Of a stretch of 64,000 nt of DNA, positions 42,605 to 50,611 are shown piece after piece. A program made the translations under genes and the position numbers. Position 1 is the first letter of the stretch, and each line of letters opens with the position of its first letter. The DNA comes from Synergistales bacterium (lineage in GTDB: Bacteria; Synergistota; Synergistia; Synergistales; Aminithiophilaceae), in the NCBI GenBank assembly GCA_018433595.1, contig JAHDQY010000003.1:144306-208305 (forward strand), given 5' to 3'. Below the pieces are notes generated by a model. The model was not told the DNA's origin and did no database searches. It worked only from the letters and a program-made list of their open reading frames with translations.

Positions 42605-43074
42605 GATCTTTTCTCTCCCTTCAACGAACGCATGTAAAGAACGAGATCGTCGCCGTCTCCGTAGAAATCGGCGATTCTGCCGCATTCCCGATAGCCGCCG
42701 GCCTCATAGAAGCGTCTCTGTCCCTCGTAGGCCGCCTTTCCGGAGGTCTCGACGCGGATGACGGTTCGGGGGGTTCTCTTGCGGAGGAGGGCGTCAAGAC
42801 GCCGCAGGAGCTTGAGTCCCACTCCCCGTCTCTGGTAGCAGGGGTCGACGGCGATCCAGTAGAGATCGTAGGCGAAGGCGGTCATCGGCGTCGGGCCGTA
42901 GACGAGGAAGCCGGCTCTTCTGCCGTCGACGTCTTCGTCGATCAGGTGGTAGCTTCCGTCGGGGTTTTCGACCCATTCCGCCAGGACTTCACCGAGGACC
43001 TCCAGTTCATCGGGGGAGAAGGCGCGGCTCCTTTCGGCGATTGCCAGGTAGTCGTAGAGAGCGTGCTGCCTCAT
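42601..43074 (-). CDS. GNAT N-acetyltransferase
   Basis: A 157-aa acetyltransferase. The acetyl-CoA loop is YWIAVDPCYQRRGVGLKLLRRLDALL; upstream strands read GRRAGFLVYGPTPMTAFAYDLYWIAV and the end reads QRRFYEAGGYRECGRIADFYGDGDDLVLYMR. It is not the larger AblB beta-lysine acetyltransferase. The start lies 68 nt inside the upstream ligase gene with AGGAGG at good spacing, and the stop overlaps kamA. It probably acetylates an amino group of the pathway product or intermediate. Confidence 0.82.
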   Translation of the reverse strand: MRQHALYDYLAIAERSRAFSPDELEVLGEVLAEWVENPDGSYHLIDEDVDGRRAGFLVYGPTPMTAFAYDLYWIAVDPCYQRRGVGLKLLRRLDALLRKRTPRTVIRVETSGKAAYEGQRRFYEAGGYRECGRIADFYGDGDDLVLYMRSLKGEKRS

Positions 43075-44086
43075 GGCGATTCACCTCCTCCCGCTGCAGG
43101 GCCAGAAGAACCAGTTGAAAGACGACGCCGTCGTAGGTCAGACCGCTGCGGAGAGCCTGCCGGGCGAAGCCGCTGTCGACGTTGAGGTCGGGGTTGGGAT
43201 TGACGTCGATGATGCGGAGCTTCCCGTCGGCTCCCTCGCGCAGGTCGACGCGGAAGAATCCGCGACAGCCTAGGGCCCGACCGGTTTCCCTGCCCAATTC
43301 GACGGCCGTGGGGCCTTGCGGGTCGTCGTCCCGGCAGGGGCGGGATTCAATGGCATAGGCAGGGCTCTCCCCGTCCCATTTGGCACCGTAGGCCAGGTAG
43401 GGGGGAAGGTCCCCGTAGAGGCCGTAATCGATGACGGAAGGCGGCAGGGCTTCGTAGGGATCGTTGCCGATGAAGGCGACGTTGAACTCCCGCCCGGGAA
43501 GAAACTCCTCGACGATGACTCCCTTCGGGAATCGGGCCAGCTTGGCATTCAGGGCGGAGGGCAGGGCGGCTGCCGTCGCCACCAGTGCCGTATCGTCGAT
43601 GCCGACGCTGCCGTCTTCGCAGCAGGGCTTGAGGAAGAAAGGCGGCCGGGGAAGGCGGTTCCAAGGCAGAGCCTGGAGATCTTCGATGCGGAAGGACCGG
43701 CCTTGCGGGACGGGAAGACCTCTTTGGGCCAGCCGCCGGCGCGTCCTCTCCTTGTCGAGACAGAGAGCGAGGGTTCCCGATCCGTTGCCGGTAAAGGGGA
43801 TGCCCCTTTCTTCCAGGAGGGCGGCGAAGGAGCTTTCCTGCGAGGCTTCGTCGCTGAAGCCTTCGAAGAGGTTGAAGACGCAGCGGGGCGCCTCTTCGTC
43901 GAGACGGCGGAAGAGGGAGTGAAAATCCTCCATCTCCGGACGGGTGATGTCAAAAGGCCGGCTGAGGAAGCCGCAGCGTTCCAGGCTCTCCAGAACAGAA
44001 CGGCGGCAGCGCAGGACATCGATGACGTCGATGCGGGATGTCTCCTCCAGGGCCGACGCGACGAGGACGGTTCCCTGCCCTTTCAT
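43007..44086 (-). CDS. D-Ala-D-Ala ligase-like ATP-grasp protein, second of pair
   Basis: A 359-aa ATP-grasp ligase. The N-terminal domain contains VFNLFEGFSDEASQESSFAALLEERGIPFTGNGSGTLALCLDKERTRRRL, the grasp lid has PFFLKPCCEDGSVGIDD and IVEEFLPGREFNVAFIGN, and the metal-binding end reads FFRVDLREGADGKLRIIDVNPNPDLNVDSGFARQA. These are features of the Ddl family, but two such genes in tandem away from cell-wall genes point to a peptide-forming role. Its C-terminal tail is Arg-rich and overlaps the GNAT start. Confidence 0.8.
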   Translation of the reverse strand: MKGQGTVLVASALEETSRIDVIDVLRCRRSVLESLERCGFLSRPFDITRPEMEDFHSLFRRLDEEAPRCVFNLFEGFSDEASQESSFAALLEERGIPFTGNGSGTLALCLDKERTRRRLAQRGLPVPQGRSFRIEDLQALPWNRLPRPPFFLKPCCEDGSVGIDDTALVATAAALPSALNAKLARFPKGVIVEEFLPGREFNVAFIGNDPYEALPPSVIDYGLYGDLPPYLAYGAKWDGESPAYAIESRPCRDDDPQGPTAVELGRETGRALGCRGFFRVDLREGADGKLRIIDVNPNPDLNVDSGFARQALRSGLTYDGVVFQLVLLALQREEVNRHEAARSLRLPGNRRKEPRLLPR

Positions 44087-44090
44087 GGCG

Positions 44091-45140
44091 TTATTTCGCG
44101 CTCCCGTCACGGAAGCAGCGTCGGCAGGCGGCGTCGATGATATCCCGGACCAGCCCGGCATAGCTGCCGCCGCTGAGCCGGACCAGGATGGGGAGGTCGC
44201 TGTAAAAGGGCGACATCCCCGGCAGGGGGTTGACGTCGATCACGAAAGGGTTCCCCCCTTCATCGAGACGGAAGTCGATTCGGGCCACATCTCTCAGTTC
44301 CAGGGCGCGAAAGACCTGCAGTGCCCTTTCGGCCAGGAGGGAGCGCAGGGCATCGGGGATGGTCTCGGGGCCGCGGTAGCGGACCTGCTTGATCCAGTCC
44401 CGCTTCTGTTCCAGAGAGTAGAGAAAGGGGATGCCTTCTTTGGGGGCGGCGGAGACGATGCGCATCATGCCGGCGAGGCGGGGAGGGGTGCCGACGATGC
44501 CTACGGTGATCTCCTCGCCCGGGAGAAAGCGTTCGACCAGAGCCGGCTGATCGTAGCGGCTCCAGAGGCGACGGACCCGTCCTTCGAGGGATGGGAAGTC
44601 GCTGACGAGGGAATCGGGAAAGATCCCCTTTGAGGACCCCTCCCAGCGGGGTTTCACGATCCAGGTCGATTCGTCGTCGAAAAGGGAGGAGTGGGCGCGC
44701 AGGTCCTCTTCATCGCGGAAGAGACGGTAATCCGGAGTCGGAACGGAGGCGGTCCGAAGAATCGTGTGAGTGAGGGTTTTGTCGAGAGTCAGGGCGATGG
44801 AGACCGAATCGGAGCCCGTAAAGGGGATTCCCATCGATTCCAGCAGGCAGGCGACCTGGGACTCCCTACCCCGTTCCTTGCCCAGCCCTTCGGCGAGATT
44901 GAAGGCCAGATCGATGCCTTCCTCCCGAAGGTTCCTGCTCAGATCATCGCCCTGCTCCATGGCGGTGACCTCGTAACCCTGACGGCCGATCTCTTCGGCG
45001 AGAGCCTGAATCGTGGTCTCGCTGTCGTACTCTTCGTAACGGTCGTCGGGATCCTCCGGACCGGTTTCACGTCGCATGTTGTAGATGATCCCGATCTTCA
45101 ACGGTACCAGGGGAACCTCCTGATTCGTTTCCTCCGTCAT
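44091..45140 (-). CDS. D-Ala-D-Ala ligase-like ATP-grasp protein, first of pair
   Basis: A 349-aa ATP-grasp ligase. It starts PLKIGIIYNMRRE, then LAFNLAEGLGKERGRESQVACLLESMGIPFTGSDSVSIALTLDKTLTHTIL, WIVKPRWEGSSKGI, LVERFLPGEEITVGIVG and VARIDFRLDEGGNPFVIDVNPLPGMSP. It lies just upstream of the second ligase (4 nt apart) and is only distantly alike, so the two probably use different acceptor amino acids. It opens the four-gene operon. Ligation of amino acids into a small peptide is the simplest reading. Confidence 0.8.
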   Translation of the reverse strand: MTEETNQEVPLVPLKIGIIYNMRRETGPEDPDDRYEEYDSETTIQALAEEIGRQGYEVTAMEQGDDLSRNLREEGIDLAFNLAEGLGKERGRESQVACLLESMGIPFTGSDSVSIALTLDKTLTHTILRTASVPTPDYRLFRDEEDLRAHSSLFDDESTWIVKPRWEGSSKGIFPDSLVSDFPSLEGRVRRLWSRYDQPALVERFLPGEEITVGIVGTPPRLAGMMRIVSAAPKEGIPFLYSLEQKRDWIKQVRYRGPETIPDALRSLLAERALQVFRALELRDVARIDFRLDEGGNPFVIDVNPLPGMSPFYSDLPILVRLSGGSYAGLVRDIIDAACRRCFRDGSAK

Positions 45141-45362
45141 GTCTTTTCGCCCCCAAAAGTAGGTTTATTCTCCTGTCAAGGCAAAAGGAAAAAGGATGAG
45201 GGCTCTCGTCGGTGCAGAGGGTTCTGTGATTTTTCCCTTGTTTTTTCAGCCTTGCAGGAAAAAGAAAAAGCCTCCCCGACGGGGATGATGCCTTTTCCCT
45301 GTCGAGAAGGAGCCTTTTTTCGGTAAAAGCTTCGAGCCATTACCCCAACCTTTTTGTTCGTG

Positions 45363-46700
45363 CTAGGAGGGCGATCCGTCGTGAGTCCTCCTTTTTCGGG
45401 GATTATACGCCCCTTCAGAGGCTACGGCAATGGCTGATTTTGCATCTGTGGCCGCCTGAAAGCGGGGAAGCCCCTGAAGGAAGAGAAAGGCGGAGGCGAG
45501 ACAGACCAGACCGCCGTAGAGAAAGGTTCGTCCCGTCCCCATACCGTCGGCGACGAGGCCCGTCACGAAACTGCCGATGGGGGCCATGCCGCTGAGGATC
45601 ATGACGTAGAGCCCCATGACGCGGTTGCGCTTGTCGTCGTCGACGAAGGTCTGAATGAGGGTGTTGGCGGTGATGTAGGAGAGGTTCATTCCCAGGCCGA
45701 CGAAGATCATGAAAAAGAAGGAGAGGGAGAAGGTCCGCGTCAGGGAGAAAAAGACGAGGGCGGCGCCGAAGAGGGCCGACCCGAAGGTGAGGGCCTTGTC
45801 GAGTCCCTTGACGGAGGCCCTGCCGGCGAGGGTGACAGCGCTCACGAGGGAGCCCAGTCCCGTGGCCGTCATGAGAAAGCCCAGGGTCTGTGCCCCGCCG
45901 GAGAGGCTCTCCTCGGCGAAGGCCGGCAGGAGGGACAGGTAGGGGAGGCCGAAGAAGCTCAGGACCGTGACGAGGAGCAGGAGGTTTCTGATGGGGACGA
46001 AGGACCAGGCGTACCTCAGGCCCTGGCGGAACTCGGTCAGGGCCGATCCGGTGATGCCCGTCGGAGACCGTCTCTCAAACCTGATCAGGGCCAGGGCCAC
46101 CAATGTCGCCAGGTAGCAGAAGCCGTTGACGGTGAAGCAGAGCCCTTCTCCGATGGCGACGATGACGATGCCGCCCAGGGAGGGGCCGATGAGACGGGCG
46201 CCGTTGAAGAGAACCGAATTGAGGGCGATCGCACCGGGCAGATTCTCCCGGCGCTCCACGAGATGGACGACGAAGGACTGTCGCGCCGGCAGCTCGAAGC
46301 CGTTGACGAGACCCAGGAAGATGGCTACGGCCAGGACGTGGCCGAAGCGGATCTGGCCCGAAAGGGTCAGGAAGGCCAGAAGACAGGCTTGGATCATGCT
46401 CAGGATCTGGCAGATGAAGATTGTCCTGCGCAGATCCCACCGATCGAGCCAGACGCCGGCCAGAGGGCTCAGGAGGAAGGTGGGCATCTGGCCGGCGAAG
46501 TCGATGAGGCCCAGATAGAGGGGCGAGCCGGTGAGGCGGTAGACGAGCCAGCCCATGGCGACGCGCTGCATCCAGTAGCCGGTAAGGGAGATGCTCTGGC
46601 CGGTGAAAAAGAGGCGGTAGTTGCGTGATTTCAGAGTCTGAGCGATGTGGCCGAAGCCTGCCGAGGGCGTTCCCCTCAGGTGAGGGAAGAGACGGTTCAT
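45363..46700 (-). CDS. MFS exporter (EntS-like), copy 2
   Basis: A 445-aa major facilitator with about 12 helices, strongly alike to the copy at 39911-41242 throughout (SRNYRLFFTGQSISLTGYWMQRVAMGWLVYRLTG; NTLIQTFVDDDKRNRVMGLYVMILSG). ATG 46700 follows AGGAGGCCC. It is on the same strand as, and upstream of, the ATP-grasp operon, separated by 222 nt of T-rich sequence holding a short CCCC-GTC-GGGG hairpin. The flanking paralogues suggest dedicated export of the operon's product. Confidence 0.87.
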   Translation of the reverse strand: MNRLFPHLRGTPSAGFGHIAQTLKSRNYRLFFTGQSISLTGYWMQRVAMGWLVYRLTGSPLYLGLIDFAGQMPTFLLSPLAGVWLDRWDLRRTIFICQILSMIQACLLAFLTLSGQIRFGHVLAVAIFLGLVNGFELPARQSFVVHLVERRENLPGAIALNSVLFNGARLIGPSLGGIVIVAIGEGLCFTVNGFCYLATLVALALIRFERRSPTGITGSALTEFRQGLRYAWSFVPIRNLLLLVTVLSFFGLPYLSLLPAFAEESLSGGAQTLGFLMTATGLGSLVSAVTLAGRASVKGLDKALTFGSALFGAALVFFSLTRTFSLSFFFMIFVGLGMNLSYITANTLIQTFVDDDKRNRVMGLYVMILSGMAPIGSFVTGLVADGMGTGRTFLYGGLVCLASAFLFLQGLPRFQAATDAKSAIAVASEGAYNPRKRRTHDGSPS

Positions 46701-46733
46701 GATGGGCCTCCTTAATGTGAGACGTTCCTCCTG

Positions 46734-47681
46734 TTATCCGGTTGGCTTTTGGGGCGCCTCTTGCCAGCAGGCTGCTCGGCGTCCTTCGGCGACGCTCCTC
46801 AGGGGAGGGGCCGAGGCGCAGGCAGGCATCCTGTGGGGGCAGCGGTCCACGAAGGGACAGCTGCCCGGCGGAGCCGGTCCCAGAGCCGGAGGAGGCGCGG
46901 CGAGGGGCTGCCCCAGACGGGGCAGAGCCGCAGCCAGGGCGCGGGTATAGGGATGGATGGCCCGTGAAAGGAGGTCTTCCGTCGGTCCCTCTTCAACGAT
47001 GCGGCCTCGGAGGAGGACGACGGCTCTTTCCGTCACGGCCCGTGCCAGGACGAGGTCGTGGGTGACGAAAAGAAGGGTCTTCCCCCGGGCGGATCGGGCC
47101 TGAAGGAGCTCGACGAGACGGCGTCGCGTCTGGCTGTCCTGCATGCTTGTCGGCTCGTCGGCCAGGAGCAGATCGGGGTCGGTGACGAGGGCTCGGGCGA
47201 GGCAGACCCGCTGGCGCTGTCCCCCGGAAAGGCTCATGCCGGCCCGGGCCGCCCAGAGAGATTCCTCAAGGAGGCAGAGCCGGAGCAGTTCCCGGGCCTG
47301 CCGACGGGCCAGAGCGCCGTCGATGTCCGATCCCGGCAGAAGGAGGGGTTCGGCCGCGGCATCGAGGACGGAGAGGGTCGGCGGCAGGCCGCCGAAGGGG
47401 TCCTGAGGGACATAGCCGCAGCGTCGCCGGGCCCGGAGGGCTTCTTCTCCCGGAGCGGCAGGGTCGGCGCCGAAGAGGGAGACGGTTCCTTCCGTCGGCT
47501 CTTCCAGCCCCAGGATGAGGCGCAGCAGCGTGGTCTTGCCGCTCCCCGATTCGCCGACCAGCGCCAGGGACCGGCTCTCATGGAGGCTGAAAGACAGAGG
47601 GTGGAGGGCCCGGGAGGGGGCGATGCCCCCTCTCCCGGCAAAGAGGTGCCCCACGCCGTCGAGACGGACGATCTCAGTCAT
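46734..47681 (-). CDS. Peptide ABC transporter ATPase, OppF-like
   Basis: A 315-aa ATPase of the Opp/Dpp family. Walker A is GESGSGKTT, the Q-loop lies in YVPQDPFGG, the signature is LSGGQRQR and Walker B is LLLADEPTSMQD. The C-terminal oligopeptide-transporter extension has CPFVDRCPHRMPAC, with cysteines that in some relatives hold an iron-sulfur cluster. ATG 47681 overlaps the end of the preceding ATPase. It is the last gene of a five-gene transporter operon. Confidence 0.9.
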   Translation of the reverse strand: MTEIVRLDGVGHLFAGRGGIAPSRALHPLSFSLHESRSLALVGESGSGKTTLLRLILGLEEPTEGTVSLFGADPAAPGEEALRARRRCGYVPQDPFGGLPPTLSVLDAAAEPLLLPGSDIDGALARRQARELLRLCLLEESLWAARAGMSLSGGQRQRVCLARALVTDPDLLLADEPTSMQDSQTRRRLVELLQARSARGKTLLFVTHDLVLARAVTERAVVLLRGRIVEEGPTEDLLSRAIHPYTRALAAALPRLGQPLAAPPPALGPAPPGSCPFVDRCPHRMPACASAPPLRSVAEGRRAACWQEAPQKPTG

Positions 47682-48462
47682 GGTCCGATGCCTCCAGCGT
47701 CTTGAGGGCTTCCAGGAGCGATGTCGTATGGCCGTGACCGGGGGCGTCGAGAAGGCGCTCCGTCGGTCCCTCGTCGACGACGCGGCCCGCCTGGAGGACG
47801 ACGAGACGGTCGGCGACGGCTGAAGCCAGGGCCAGATCGTGGGTGACCAGAACCAGGCCAAGACCGCGCCACCTTGTCAGACCCTTGAGGAGGGTGACGA
47901 TTTCGGCCTGGGTGATGACGTCGAGGGCCGTCGTCGGCTCGTCGGCCAGGAGGTAGAGGGGATCGCAGGCCAGAGCCATGGCGATGGCAGCGCGCTGCTT
48001 CTGTCCCCCGGAAAGCTCGTGAGGGTATCGGGCGGTCCAGGATCGGGGAAGCCCCGTCTCCTCCAGAAGAGCCGCGGCCTTCCCCATCGCCTCGGTTCGG
48101 GAGAGGCGGCGATGGACTTCAAGGACTTCGGCGATCTGGCGTCCCAGGGTGAGAACGGGCGTGAAGGCGTTCATGGCTCCCTGGAGGACGAGGGAGACCG
48201 TCGTCCAGCGATAGGATGCCGAGAGCTCCTTTTCGGAGAGGCTCATGATGTTCCGCCCTTCGACGGTGATCTTTCCCGAAAGGGAGGCCCCAGGGGGAAG
48301 AAGCCTCAGCAGGGCCGTGACGAGACTGCTCTTGCCGCTTCCCGACTCGCCGACGATCGCCGTCGTCGCGGCGCGCCTCAGGACGAGATCGACCCCGTCG
48401 AGAGCCCTCACGCGGCGGATTCCCGTACGGTAGTCGAGGCGGAGTCCTTCGACGGCGATCAT
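47674..48462 (-). CDS. Peptide ABC transporter ATPase, OppD-like
   Basis: A 262-aa ATPase with Walker A GESGSGKSS, Q-loop LVLQGAMNAFTPVLT, signature LSGGQKQR and Walker B LYLLADEPTTALD. It lacks the long OppD C-terminal extension, being about 60 aa shorter than typical. It overlaps both neighbours by a few bases. With the OppF-like protein it forms the nucleotide-binding dimer of a dipeptide/oligopeptide or metal-chelate importer. Confidence 0.9.
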   Translation of the reverse strand: MIAVEGLRLDYRTGIRRVRALDGVDLVLRRAATTAIVGESGSGKSSLVTALLRLLPPGASLSGKITVEGRNIMSLSEKELSASYRWTTVSLVLQGAMNAFTPVLTLGRQIAEVLEVHRRLSRTEAMGKAAALLEETGLPRSWTARYPHELSGGQKQRAAIAMALACDPLYLLADEPTTALDVITQAEIVTLLKGLTRWRGLGLVLVTHDLALASAVADRLVVLQAGRVVDEGPTERLLDAPGHGHTTSLLEALKTLEASDHD

Positions 48463-49643
48463 GGCGTCTCCTCCCGGAGACGGGGGTCGGCCTTCTCCTC
48501 AAGGAACCGGCCCAGGTCCAGGAAGGCCAGACAGACGGTGACGATCCCCAGACCCGGCGGCAGAAGGATCCACCAGGCCCCCGCGGTGAAGGCACCGAAG
48601 CTGTGGGCCTCATGGAGCATCCTGCCCCAGGAGAGCAGGCGGGGGTCGGAGAGGCCCAGGAAGGCCAGGCCCGCCTCGGCCAGGATCGCTCCGGGGACGC
48701 CGAGGGTGACCGTCGCCAAAAGCACCGGGAGCGCCTCGGGCAGGAGGTGCCGTCCCAGGATGTACCAGGTGGGCGCTCCCAGGGCCCGGAGGTTTTCGAC
48801 AAAGGGAGCCTCCCGGAGGGAGAGGGTCAGGGCCCGGACCGTCCGGGCCGTTCCCATCCAGGAAAAAAGCCCCAGAATGAGGATCAGCTGCCACAGCCCC
48901 CGCCCCCAGAGCCCGGCCAGCACCATGAGGATGGGCAAAAGCGGCAGGGCCAGGAGGAGGTCGGCCAGCCTCATGAGGGCGCCGTCGACGGCGCCGCCCA
49001 GGTAGCCTCCCAGAAGGCCCGCCGTCGTCCCCAGCAGGGCGGCCAGGAGCGTCGCCGCCAGGCCGATGAGGAGAGAGACGAAGATGCCGGCCAGAAAGAG
49101 ACGGAAGACGTCCCGTCCCCGCTGATCCGTCCCCAGCAGCCCCCAGCGGCCTCCCGAGAGGTGGAGGTCGGCGGCGAGCTCCTCCGGCGGGGTTGTCCCC
49201 TCATAGCGGAGGCGGTAGGGGCCGGGTTCGGGAAAGAGCCGCTCCAGCGGCGATTGGAAGGGGCTCAAACCCAGGCGGAGCCTGAAGGCGATGTCCCGGC
49301 CGTCGAGGGCGAACCGCCCTCCGGCGCCTGTCAGCTCGGCCAAGACGAGGCTTCCTTCGGGGCCCGTCCAGGAAAGCCGGGCCGAGGCGCCTTCAGGGAG
49401 GCGGTAGGTCCCCGTGAGGGCGAAACCGGCGGGAGGTCCCCATTGCCAGTCCAGGGACGCTTCGAGGTCTTTCGTGGAGAGGAGGAGATGCCGGTTGGGC
49501 GGCGCCGAGCGGTCCAGCCACAGGGGGCGGGCGAAGGGCGGCGCGACGATCTCCTCGGCGTCACCGGTCAGGCGGGGACCGATCAGTCCGGCCAGGGCCA
49601 GAAGAAGGAGCGCCCAGGGGCTCCAGCGGCGGAGGAGGTTCAT
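48459..49643 (-). CDS. Peptide ABC transporter permease, OppC-like with large insert
   Basis: A 394-aa permease. After the first helix (LLLLALAGLIGPRL), about 130 residues of mostly polar, beta-rich sequence (roughly 30-165) precede the canonical LLGTDQRGRDVFRLFLAGIFVSLLIGLAATLLAALLG. The EAA loop is LRALGAPTWYILGRHLLPEALPVLLA. Normal OppC proteins are near 300 aa with a much shorter segment at this point. The insert should lie on the outside and may touch the permuted binding protein encoded in the same operon. Confidence 0.87.
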   Translation of the reverse strand: MNLLRRWSPWALLLLALAGLIGPRLTGDAEEIVAPPFARPLWLDRSAPPNRHLLLSTKDLEASLDWQWGPPAGFALTGTYRLPEGASARLSWTGPEGSLVLAELTGAGGRFALDGRDIAFRLRLGLSPFQSPLERLFPEPGPYRLRYEGTTPPEELAADLHLSGGRWGLLGTDQRGRDVFRLFLAGIFVSLLIGLAATLLAALLGTTAGLLGGYLGGAVDGALMRLADLLLALPLLPILMVLAGLWGRGLWQLILILGLFSWMGTARTVRALTLSLREAPFVENLRALGAPTWYILGRHLLPEALPVLLATVTLGVPGAILAEAGLAFLGLSDPRLLSWGRMLHEAHSFGAFTAGAWWILLPPGLGIVTVCLAFLDLGRFLEEKADPRLREETP

Positions 49644-50611
49644 CGCCGTCTCTCCCTTTCGAAGCGGATCCTCGGATCGGCCATGCCGTAGGCGGCGTCG
49701 GCCAGGAGGTTGCTCGCCACCGTCACCAGGGCGAGAAGGTAGAAGGCTCCTCCCGCTGCGGGGTAGTCCTGTCCCTGGATCGACTCGAGGAGGAAGCGTC
49801 CCACGCCGTGAAGGGAGAAGACCGTCTCGGTGATGACCGCTCCCGAAAGAAGCCCCGGCAGCGAGAGGAGGACCAGCGTCAGCAGGGGCGGCAGGGCGGT
49901 GCGGAAGGCATGTCGCCAGAGGAGGATCGATTCGGGAAGTCCCTTGGCCCGGGCCAGGAAGAGAGGTTCCGAGCCGAGAATCTTGACCATGAGGTTCCGC
50001 ACGTAAAGGGCCCAGGAGCCGAAGCTCAGGAGGACCAGGGAGATGACGGGAAGGGCCAGGTGGTGCAGGTAGTCGGCGATCAGGGCTGCCCCTTGCGGAG
50101 CGGGAACGGAGACCGATCCCCTCAGGGGGAAGAGGGGCCAGAAAACGGCCAGAAGGAGCAGAAGCAGAAGCTGGAGAAAAAAAGAGGGGAAGGAGAAGGA
50201 GAGGGCGCCGGCGGTCAGGGTGGCGCGCTCAAGGAGGCCGCCGCGCCGGCGGGCCGCCGTCACGCCGAGAAAGGTTCCGATGAGCCCTGAAAGGGCGAGG
50301 GCGCTCCCCGTAAGGGCGACGGTGTGGGGCAGACGGTTCCGCAGCTCCTGCCAGACGGGCCTTCCCGAGATGAAGGAGAGGCCGAAGTCGAAGGTGACTG
50401 TCCGCTTCAGGTAGAGGAGAAACTGCTCCGCCTGCGGACGGTCCAGGCCGTAGGCCTTCCGGAGGGCCTCCTTGCTCTCGGGAGAGAAGCGGGGATCGAT
50501 CAGGCTCGCCACGGGATCGCCCGGCATGAGGCGGAAGAGGGCGAAGTTGAGGGTCAGGACGAAAAAAAGGACGGTCAGGGCCCCGAGGAGGCGTCGGCTC
50601 CAGTAGGTCAT
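49640..50611 (-). CDS. Peptide ABC transporter permease, OppB-like
   Basis: A 323-aa permease beginning MTYWSRRLLGALTVLFFVLTLNFALFRLMPGDPVASL, the classic DppB/OppB N-terminus. It has the EAA loop RAKGLPESILLWRHAFRTALPPLL and the end GQDYPAAGGAFYLLALVTVASNLLADAAYGMADPRIR. About six membrane helices are visible. ATG 50611 overlaps the stop of the binding-protein gene, and its own stop overlaps the OppC-like start. Confidence 0.9.
   Translation of the reverse strand: MTYWSRRLLGALTVLFFVLTLNFALFRLMPGDPVASLIDPRFSPESKEALRKAYGLDRPQAEQFLLYLKRTVTFDFGLSFISGRPVWQELRNRLPHTVALTGSALALSGLIGTFLGVTAARRRGGLLERATLTAGALSFSFPSFFLQLLLLLLLAVFWPLFPLRGSVSVPAPQGAALIADYLHHLALPVISLVLLSFGSWALYVRNLMVKILGSEPLFLARAKGLPESILLWRHAFRTALPPLLTLVLLSLPGLLSGAVITETVFSLHGVGRFLLESIQGQDYPAAGGAFYLLALVTVASNLLADAAYGMADPRIRFERERRR

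Noticed and set aside
45200..45340. Riboswitch upstream of the ATP-grasp operon
   Set aside because: The stretch has T-runs and one short hairpin but no conserved aptamer blocks.
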